Source of the DNA: Acidobacteriota bacterium
Lineage (GTDB): Bacteria; Acidobacteriota; Vicinamibacteria; Vicinamibacterales; UBA8438
DNA: 42,895 bases
Direction: 5' to 3'
Assembly (NCBI GenBank): GCA_026708265.1
Contig: JAPOVI010000440.1
Location: 1 to 42,895 of the forward strand
Shown: positions 33,231 to 39,339 of the stretch, one piece after another
Layout of the letters: the number at the start of each line of letters is the position of its first letter
Numbering within the stretch: the first letter of the stretch is position 1
Position numbers and translations under genes: made by a program
Notes under the pieces: model-generated
The model's database searches: none
Told to the model about the DNA's origin: nothing
The model's input: the letters and a program-made list of their open reading frames with translations, nothing else

Positions 33231-34571
33231 CTACACCTCGGAGAACCGGCCCGTGCTGTCGCCGATCCGCTCGCGGTGGACGTCCACCTTGTCGAGGATC
33301 GACAGCAGCAGGTTGGTCATCGGCGTCCCGTCCTCGGCCGCCACGTGGCGCCCGCACTGGGTCCGGCCGCCGGCCCCGCCGGCCACGAGCACCGGCAGCC
33401 GCGTGTGCGTGTGGAGGTTGCCGTTGCTGATGCAGCCGCCGTAGAGCAGCGTCGCGTGGTCGAGCAGGGTCCCGTCGCCGTCCGGCGTCGACCGCAGCTT
33501 GTCGAGGAAGTAGCTGAACAGGCTGACGTGGTACGTGTTGATCTTCGCGTGCTTCGCCACCTTGTCCGGCGCATTGCCGTGGTGCGAGATGGCGTGGTGC
33601 GGGTCGGGGACGCCGATGTGGCTGTAGGTGCGCGTCGACGCCTCGCGGGCGAGCATGAACGTGCTGATGCGCGTGATGTCGGCCTGGAACGCCAGCGCCT
33701 GCAGGTCGTACATCAGCTTCACGTGGTCGTCGTAGAGCTCCGGCACGCCGATCGGCATCTCGGGGAGCTCGATATGCTCGCCGGCCCGCGCTTCCACCTT
33801 CCGGACGCGCTGCTCGACGTCGCGAACGCTGTCGAGATACTCGGTGACGCGCGCCGTGTCTGCCGCCCCGAGCCGCTTCCTCAGCCGTCCCACCTCGCCG
33901 ACGATGGCGTCGAGGATGCTGCGGTCCTGGCTGAGCTGCCGCCGCCGCTCCTCGGCGCCGAGCCCCTCGCCGAACAGGCGCTCGAAGATGACCCGCGGGT
34001 CGGTCTGCATCGGGAGCGGCGTCGTCGGCGTGCGCCACGAGAGCGTGTTGACGTAGCTGCACGAGTAGCCGATGTCGCAGCCGCCGACGGCGCTGAAGTC
34101 CTCGGCCGCGACCTCGAGCGACGGGAGCTGCGTGTCGCGACCCAGCTCGTCGGCCGCGATCTGGTCGATCGTCTTCGCGCCGCGGACGTCGGCGCCCTCG
34201 GTTCGCTTCGGGTGCACGCCGGTCAGCCAGACCGCGCTCGCCCTCGCGTGGTCGCCGGAGCCCTCGCCCTCGGCCGCCTCCGACGGGCGGGAGTCGAGTC
34301 CGGAGACGACGACCAGCCGGTCGCGGTGGCGCTCGAGGGGGGCCAGGATCGCCGGGAAGTCGAAGTCCGTTCCCTCGGCGGCCGGCGTCCACTGCTCCAT
34401 GATGGCGCCGTTCGGGATGTAGGAGAACGCGAGGCGGCGAACCGGGGCGGCCGCGGTGCGGGACATCGCCGAGAGCGCCGGGACCATCGCGTCCAGCAAC
34501 GGCAACGCGACCGCCGCGCCGACACCGCGCAGGAACGTCCGCCGAGGCAACGCCATCTTCGTGATGATCAT
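33231..34571 (-). CDS. DUF1552 Tat-exported protein (copy C)
   Basis: This 446-residue protein starts at ATG 34571, behind GGAGGGAG. The twin-arginine signal is PRRTFLRGVGAAVALPLL. Family segments: LAFSYIPNGAIMEQWTP, SGLDSRP, the CDIGYSCSYVNTLSW segment with two Cys, SILDAIVGEVGRLRK, VKLMYDLQALAFQADITRISTFM and the C-terminal GDGTLLDHATLLYGGCIS. Unlike copies A and B, it does not overlap its DUF1592 partner but begins 42 bases after it. It is the last gene of its operon and is followed by a strong hairpin. Confidence 0.92.
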   Translation of the reverse strand: MIITKMALPRRTFLRGVGAAVALPLLDAMVPALSAMSRTAAAPVRRLAFSYIPNGAIMEQWTPAAEGTDFDFPAILAPLERHRDRLVVVSGLDSRPSEAAEGEGSGDHARASAVWLTGVHPKRTEGADVRGAKTIDQIAADELGRDTQLPSLEVAAEDFSAVGGCDIGYSCSYVNTLSWRTPTTPLPMQTDPRVIFERLFGEGLGAEERRRQLSQDRSILDAIVGEVGRLRKRLGAADTARVTEYLDSVRDVEQRVRKVEARAGEHIELPEMPIGVPELYDDHVKLMYDLQALAFQADITRISTFMLAREASTRTYSHIGVPDPHHAISHHGNAPDKVAKHAKINTYHVSLFSYFLDKLRSTPDGDGTLLDHATLLYGGCISNGNLHTHTRLPVLVAGGAGGRTQCGRHVAAEDGTPMTNLLLSILDKVDVHRERIGDSTGRFSEV

Positions 34572-34613
34572 CTGTGCTGTCTCCCTCCGGTCACCGACGG
34601 GGTGATGGGCAGC

Positions 34614-37103
34614 CTACTGCCCGGCCACCGCAACCTCGGCCGGCGCGTCCGCCGCTGGCCGCTTCACCTTCTTCCGGAACACGTCGCTCGTCACCACGCC
34701 GTCGACGAGGGCCGAGAACCGGTAGTCGTCCTCGGCCGCCGCGCGGACGATGCGGCGGACGGCCGGTGCGTCGTAGTACTCCATGCCGCGACCGGCCGCG
34801 TAGGTCAGCAGCTTCCGCGTGAAGGTCTCGACGAACGAACCGGGCCGCCGCAGGATGGCCTCCCGGAGCTCGCTGGGCCCGTTGAACGCCGTCCCGTCCG
34901 GCAGCACGTCCGAGGCGTCGATGGGCTCGCCGCCGCTGCTGCTGCGCCAGCGCCCGATGGCGTCGAAGTTCTCGAGGCCGAAGCCGTACGGGTCCATGCG
35001 GGCGTGGCAGGCGGCGCACGCCGGATTGGCGCGGTGCTGCTCGAGCCGCTCCCGAATGGAGAGGCCCTCGGCGCTGCCCGCGTCCTCGAGGTCGGGCACG
35101 TCCGGCGGCGGCGGCGGCGGCGGCGACCCGAGAAGGTTCTCGAGAATCCACTTCCCGCGCAGCACGGGCGACGTGCGGGTGGCATACGAGGTGACCGTCA
35201 GCAGGCTGCCGTGGCCCAGGATGCCGCGGCGCGCGTCTTCGGTGACCGCCACGCGGCGGAAGCGGTCGCCGTAGATGCCGGGGATGCCGTAGTGGCGCGC
35301 CAGCCGCTCGTTGAGGAACGTGTAGTCGGCGGTCAGCAACTCGAGGATGCTGCGGTCCTCGGTCATCACGCTCCCGAAGAAGAGCTCGGTCTCCCGCTGC
35401 AGGGCGCGGCGCAGGTTGTCGTCGAAGTCGGGGAACGTGGGCGGGTCCGGATGGGTGTTGGCGAGGTTCCGCAGGTAGAGCCACTGGCCGGCGAAGTTCT
35501 CGACCAGGGCCGACGCGCGGGGGTCGGCCAGCATGCGCCGCACCTGCCGCCGCAGCTCGTCCGGCGCGCCCAGTTCGCCGCGCTCCGCCACCGCGAGCAG
35601 CTCTTCGTCGGGGATGCTGCTCCAGAGGAAGAACGACAAGCGCGAGGCGAGGTCGAGGTCCGACACCGGATAGACGGCGCCGGCCGCGAGCTCGTCCGGC
35701 TCGGTCTCGAGGCGGAAGATGAACTGCGGGCTCGCGAGCAGGAAGCGCAGGGCGAGCTCGATGCCGGACTCGAAACCGCCGTCGCGGCTGCCGTCCTCGA
35801 AGAACGCGAGGAGCCGGTCGATCTCCGGCGCCTCCAGCGGGCGGCGGTAGGCGAGCCGGCCGAGGCGCGAGAGGATGGAGCGGGCGCACGGCGCGGCATC
35901 GCCGAGAGCCTCCGGGCGGCAGGTGAAGATGCGCTGCCGACTCGGCGTGTCGTCAGGGCGCCGCGGGTCGAAGGGGCCCGCGATGAGCACGCTGTCGACG
36001 TCCGGCAGGCCTCGTCGGCTGTTCGACGCGACGTAGCTCCGCAGGAAGGGCTTCCGGGTCTCCTCGGACAGCGCGGCGGGCTTGCCGACGAAGGCGGCGA
36101 CGATCTCGTGGCGTCCGGCGGGGATCGGCAGCCGCACCCGCATTCCCTCGTCCGCCGTGAACGCCCGGCTGACGGTCTGGCCCGGGTTCTGCTCGTTCAC
36201 CACGAGGGCCGTGTACGCGTCCTCGCTGCCGATGGGGAACAGCCCGATGCGCTCGCCGTCGAGGGTCAACTCCAGGTGGTGCTCCTCGCCGATGCCGCGG
36301 ATCGTGCCGACGGCGGTCCGGCGCAGCCGGACGCGGATCTCGTACTCCGCGTCGACCGGGAAGTGCTCCGCTACGCGGATGCCGCCGCGGGTGCCGAGCG
36401 GCAGCTCGCGGAGGTGGTAGTCCTGCGTGAGGTCCTCGGGCGTCTTGTAGGTCGTCGTCACGGTCGGGATGACGGGGCTCCCGACGGCGAGGCGGCTGAT
36501 CTTGCGCGCCGTCGTGACGTAGCTCTCGAGCAGCAGGGGCGAGACGCCCAGGGCGTCCGCGATGTTGTCGAAGCCGAACGTCGAGTCGTCCGCCGGCAGC
36601 GCGCTCACGTCGGCGTCCAGCGCCAGCAGGTCGCGGACGGCGTTGCGGTACTCGGCGCGGTTCATCCGGTGGAGCTGCGGCCGCCCGGGGTTGGGAGCGG
36701 CGTCCGCGGCGTGGTCGAGGGAGGTCTCGAGCCAGGACGCGAAGGCCCGATAGGAGTCGTCGTCCGGCCGCGGGCGCCGCGGGGGCGGCATCGTCCGGCT
36801 GCGGAGCTTCTGGACGACCTTCTCCCAGAGCTCCGCGTCGGCGGCGACGTGCGCCTCGCTGACCTCCACGTCATCGAGCGACAAGCCGGCCGTGCGCAGC
36901 CGGCCGTTGTGGCAGGTCACGCAGTAGCGACCGATGAGCGCGCCGTACTCGGCCGATTCGTTCGACTTGGCGGCCTCGTCGGTTGAGGCCGGCTCGGCGG
37001 TGGCGCCCGCCGGTGCCTGCGCGGCGGCGGCGCCGGTGAGCAGGCTGCCGGCCAGCGCCAGCGCGAGAGCTCCGACTAGCCCGGCGTGCCGTCTGGTCGT
37101 CAT
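34614..37103 (-). CDS. DUF1592 dihaem planctomycete-type cytochrome protein (copy C)
   Basis: This 829-residue protein starts at ATG 37103, behind GGAGGC; the frame is open to 37322 without a better start. A signal peptide (about 5-27) precedes haem site CVTCH at 61-65, DUF1587 (HRMNRAEYRNAVRDLLALD), a beta region, DUF1595 (LGRLAYRRPLE), DUF1592 (LASRLSFFLWSSIPDEELL), DUF1588 (GILGHGSLLTVTSYATRTSPVLRG) with CAACH at 696-700, and DUF1585 (RKLLTYAAGRGMEYYDAPAV). It ends VAVAGQ, with a tail of about 15 residues longer than the other copies. It is second in an ankyrin-DUF1592-DUF1552 operon. Presumed periplasmic dihaem redox protein; reaction unknown. Confidence 0.92.
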   Translation of the reverse strand: MTTRRHAGLVGALALALAGSLLTGAAAAQAPAGATAEPASTDEAAKSNESAEYGALIGRYCVTCHNGRLRTAGLSLDDVEVSEAHVAADAELWEKVVQKLRSRTMPPPRRPRPDDDSYRAFASWLETSLDHAADAAPNPGRPQLHRMNRAEYRNAVRDLLALDADVSALPADDSTFGFDNIADALGVSPLLLESYVTTARKISRLAVGSPVIPTVTTTYKTPEDLTQDYHLRELPLGTRGGIRVAEHFPVDAEYEIRVRLRRTAVGTIRGIGEEHHLELTLDGERIGLFPIGSEDAYTALVVNEQNPGQTVSRAFTADEGMRVRLPIPAGRHEIVAAFVGKPAALSEETRKPFLRSYVASNSRRGLPDVDSVLIAGPFDPRRPDDTPSRQRIFTCRPEALGDAAPCARSILSRLGRLAYRRPLEAPEIDRLLAFFEDGSRDGGFESGIELALRFLLASPQFIFRLETEPDELAAGAVYPVSDLDLASRLSFFLWSSIPDEELLAVAERGELGAPDELRRQVRRMLADPRASALVENFAGQWLYLRNLANTHPDPPTFPDFDDNLRRALQRETELFFGSVMTEDRSILELLTADYTFLNERLARHYGIPGIYGDRFRRVAVTEDARRGILGHGSLLTVTSYATRTSPVLRGKWILENLLGSPPPPPPPDVPDLEDAGSAEGLSIRERLEQHRANPACAACHARMDPYGFGLENFDAIGRWRSSSGGEPIDASDVLPDGTAFNGPSELREAILRRPGSFVETFTRKLLTYAAGRGMEYYDAPAVRRIVRAAAEDDYRFSALVDGVVTSDVFRKKVKRPAADAPAEVAVAGQ

Positions 37104-37171
37104 GCGAAAGCCTCCGTCGTTCCGTCGTCCCTCGCCGCACGCTCGGCCGTCCACGGCTGCGGCCCCTCGGG

Positions 37172-37248
37172 GCGTCTGCGCCGCAGAACCGCCGCCGCGC
37201 GAGTTCCGCACCCGCGCAGACTCGCCACGCACCCGTGAGGGCGCGCTA
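37172..37248 (+). repeat. Dispersed intergenic repeat, copy 3
   Basis: GCGTCTGCGCCGCAGAACC opens and GCGCAGACTCGCC followed by CACCCGTGAGGGCGCGCT closes the element, in the same order as copy 1. GTCTGCGC (37174-37181) and GCGCAGAC (37214-37221) are a perfect eight-base inverted repeat. The right end overlaps the stop codon of the ankyrin gene. Confidence 0.6.
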
Positions 37249-38796
37249 GCGTTGGTCGGCCGGCACCGTCCGGCCGTCCGGTGTCGCCACGGCGCCCAGG
37301 CTGCGGAGCAGCGCGGCCGCACTGTCGCGGCGAATCACGCTGGCGATCTGGTTGAAGCCCTGCTCCGCGAGGTCCAGCGCGCTCCGGTCCAGCTCGTCCT
37401 CGAAATCGGTGCGGGCGCCCGCCGCGACCAGGTGCCCGATGACGGCGTTGGCGGCCCGGTAGACGGCGCCGTGGAGCGCCGTCTGTCCGTTGGCGTTGCT
37501 CGCGTTGACGTCGACGCCGGCGGCCAGGGCCAGCTTGACGGCTTCCAGCGCGTCTTCCTCGGGCCGGAAGCGGCGCGAGCCCTCGATGTGGCCGACGCCG
37601 GACGCCATCATGACGGCCGTGTTGTTGGCGTAGGTCGCCAGACGGGGGTCGGCCCCGAGCGCGGTCAGCTCGCGCATCGCCTCGACGTCGGCGCCCTGCG
37701 CGGCCAGGATGTACGGCGTTGCCCCACCGAGGTTGACCCCGTTGTCCATGTACGGCCGCCCGGCGCTGAAGATGCCTTCGTCGGTCCACCGTTCGTGGCG
37801 GATCGGGGTCGGCTCGGTCCGGGCGTTCGGGTCGGCGCCGCGGGCGACCAGCATCCGCATCAGCTCCAGGCTGTCGAGCTGCGTCGGGTCGAAACCGTAC
37901 GAATCGACGAACTGGTTGGCCAGATGGCGCTGGGGCGAGCGGCGCTGCACCAGGTTGTGGAGGATGCTGTTCCCGCGCGCGTCGCGCGCATCGGGATCGG
38001 CACCGGCCTCGAGCAGCACCGCGGCCATGGTGTAGTGGCCGTTCGTCACTGCCATGCTCAGCAGGCTCGGGCCGGGTACGGCGGACTGCGCGGCCCCGCG
38101 TGCACCCGGCAGATGCACGTTCACGTCGGCACCGGCGGCGATCAGCAGCCGCGCCGCGTCGTGCGCGTCCTGCCGCACGGCGAACATGAGCGCGTTGAAG
38201 CCGCCCGTCGACGGCGTGTCGACGGCGGCGCCGTTCTCGAGCAGCACGTTCAGGATCCGCGCGTGATTCTCGGCCGCGGCCCACATGAGCGAAGTCTGAC
38301 CGCGCCACGTGTCGGCGGCGTCCACGCTTGCACCGTATGCCAGCAGGGTCCGTAGCGCGGCGACGCGTCCGGTCCGCGCGCAGCCCAGGATCGGCGGCTC
38401 CCCGTTCGGCGCCAGGCTCGGATCCGCGCCCGCCTCGAGCAGCTCCTCGATCAGGGCCGGGTTGGCGTTGATGCACGCAAGGGTGAGGGAAGTGGCTCCG
38501 TTCCGGTTCGCGGCGTTGGGGTCGGCGCCCGCATCCAGCAGCAGGCTCGCGAGTTCCGCGTCGTCGGCATACGCCGCCCAGTGGAGCGCCGTGGTGCCGT
38601 CGACCCCGGGCGAATCGACGTCGACGTCGCCCGCGGCGAGCAGGCTTGCGACTCCCGCCCGATCCCCGGAGCGCGCCAGCTCCGGCAGGCGCGCGTCAGG
38701 CTCCGCGGCAGAGAGCAGACCCCCGGCCGTGAAGAACGTGAAGTAGAAGAGGAGGGCGAGGAGGATCGGCGACGCGAGCCCTGGTCGGTGCTGCAT
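37246..38796 (-). CDS. Secreted ankyrin-repeat protein (copy C)
   Basis: This 516-residue protein starts at ATG 38796, behind GGGGAAAG; the frame is open to 39027, but that part is not protein-like and contains the promoter region. A signal peptide (about 8-31, ending LLSAAE) precedes about ten ankyrin repeats (GTTALHWAA, GATSLTLAC, GEPPILGCA, GQTSLMWAA, GQTALHGAV). Insertions sit at about 324-354 (RHERWTDEGIFSAGRPYMDN) and near 405-420 (GSRRFRPEEDALEAV), at the places used by the other two copies. Here the gene is first in the operon, before DUF1592 and DUF1552, and has its own promoter back-to-back with that of padR. Confidence 0.88.
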   Translation of the reverse strand: MQHRPGLASPILLALLFYFTFFTAGGLLSAAEPDARLPELARSGDRAGVASLLAAGDVDVDSPGVDGTTALHWAAYADDAELASLLLDAGADPNAANRNGATSLTLACINANPALIEELLEAGADPSLAPNGEPPILGCARTGRVAALRTLLAYGASVDAADTWRGQTSLMWAAAENHARILNVLLENGAAVDTPSTGGFNALMFAVRQDAHDAARLLIAAGADVNVHLPGARGAAQSAVPGPSLLSMAVTNGHYTMAAVLLEAGADPDARDARGNSILHNLVQRRSPQRHLANQFVDSYGFDPTQLDSLELMRMLVARGADPNARTEPTPIRHERWTDEGIFSAGRPYMDNGVNLGGATPYILAAQGADVEAMRELTALGADPRLATYANNTAVMMASGVGHIEGSRRFRPEEDALEAVKLALAAGVDVNASNANGQTALHGAVYRAANAVIGHLVAAGARTDFEDELDRSALDLAEQGFNQIASVIRRDSAAALLRSLGAVATPDGRTVPADQR

Positions 38797-38894
38797 GGTG
38801 CTTTCCCCGTCACGAGGCGGCCACCAGCGGGGACCGAGCCCTGGCCGCCATCCGCCGCGAGCGATCACCGGACAGACGACACCGAGAATGTCGA

Positions 38895-38924
38895 ATCCTA
38901 CACGACACGCCCGCCCCCAATCAA
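38895..38924 (-). promoter_or_regulatory. Sigma-70-like promoter of the ankyrin-DUF1592-DUF1552 operon (copy C)
   Basis: On the minus strand, TTGATT (38924-38919) and TAGGAT (38900-38895) are 18 bases apart. Transcription would begin near 38888, leaving a leader of about 90 bases. Its -35 lies only 11 bases from the -35 of the divergent padR promoter, so one regulator could affect both. Confidence 0.5.
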
Positions 38925-38933
38925 CGCCCTTCC

Positions 38934-38980
38934 ATTTGACATGCCAACGGAGTCCGACTATTTTCATTGGGATGGCAAAT
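38934..38980 (+). promoter_or_regulatory. Inverted repeat over the padR promoter and start codon (likely operator)
   Basis: ATTTGACATGCCA (38934-38946) and TGGGATGGCAAAT (38968-38980) are inverted copies matching at 11 of 13 positions with a 21-base spacer. The left arm contains the -35 and the right arm spans the predicted transcription start and the ATG. This placement fits autorepression by the PadR protein encoded immediately downstream. Confidence 0.55.
38936..38964 (+). promoter_or_regulatory. Strong sigma-70-like promoter of padR-permease operon
   Basis: TTGACA (38936-38941) and TATTTT (38959-38964) are separated by exactly 17 bases. The predicted start of transcription falls at 38971-38972, on or next to the ATG of the PadR gene, so the transcript may be leaderless. 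Confidence 0.65.
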
Positions 38981-39319
38981 AGAGACCCCTCGCGGGCGGA
39001 GGTCCTGCGCGGCACGCTCGACCTCATGGTGCTGCAGGCTCTGGTCCTCCTCGGGCCGTCGCACGGCTACGCGATCGCGGCCCGGCTCGAGCAGGTGTCC
39101 GACGGCGCTCTCCTCCTCAACATGGGCACGCTCTACCCCGGCCTGATGCGTCTGGAGCAGCGCGGGCTCATCCGCGCGGAGTGGGGCACGACGGGGAACA
39201 ACAGACGCGCCCGATTCTACGCCATCACCGCCGCCGGCCGGAGTCATCTGGCGGCGGAGAAGCGCAGCCTGGACCGCATGGTGTCGATCATCGACGCCCT
39301 CTTCGAAGAGCCGGCGTGA
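38972..39319 (+). CDS. PadR family transcription regulator
   Basis: This 115-residue winged-helix regulator starts at ATG 38972. LRGTLDLMVLQAL, GPSHGYAIAARLEQ, LLNMGTLYPGLMRLEQRGLI and the wing (NNRRARFYAITAAGRSHL) are textbook PadR, with the C-terminal dimer helix. No ribosome site precedes the ATG, which fits the leaderless promoter. It is followed at once by the large FtsX-type permease, the standard acidobacterial PadR/ADOP pairing; PadR is expected to repress this operon and release it on binding an unknown ligand. The stop overlaps a GTG in the permease frame. Confidence 0.92.
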   Translation: MANRDPSRAEVLRGTLDLMVLQALVLLGPSHGYAIAARLEQVSDGALLLNMGTLYPGLMRLEQRGLIRAEWGTTGNNRRARFYAITAAGRSHLAAEKRSLDRMVSIIDALFEEPA

Positions 39320-39339
39320 GCGGCCTCTGGAGGAATCAC

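Noticed and set aside
33123..36986. Very long plus-strand open frame (about 1290 codons) opposite the DUF1552/DUF1592 genes
   Set aside because: It is antisense to two clear family proteins. High GC suppresses stop codons, and the translation is rich in Arg, Val and Gly without any domain.
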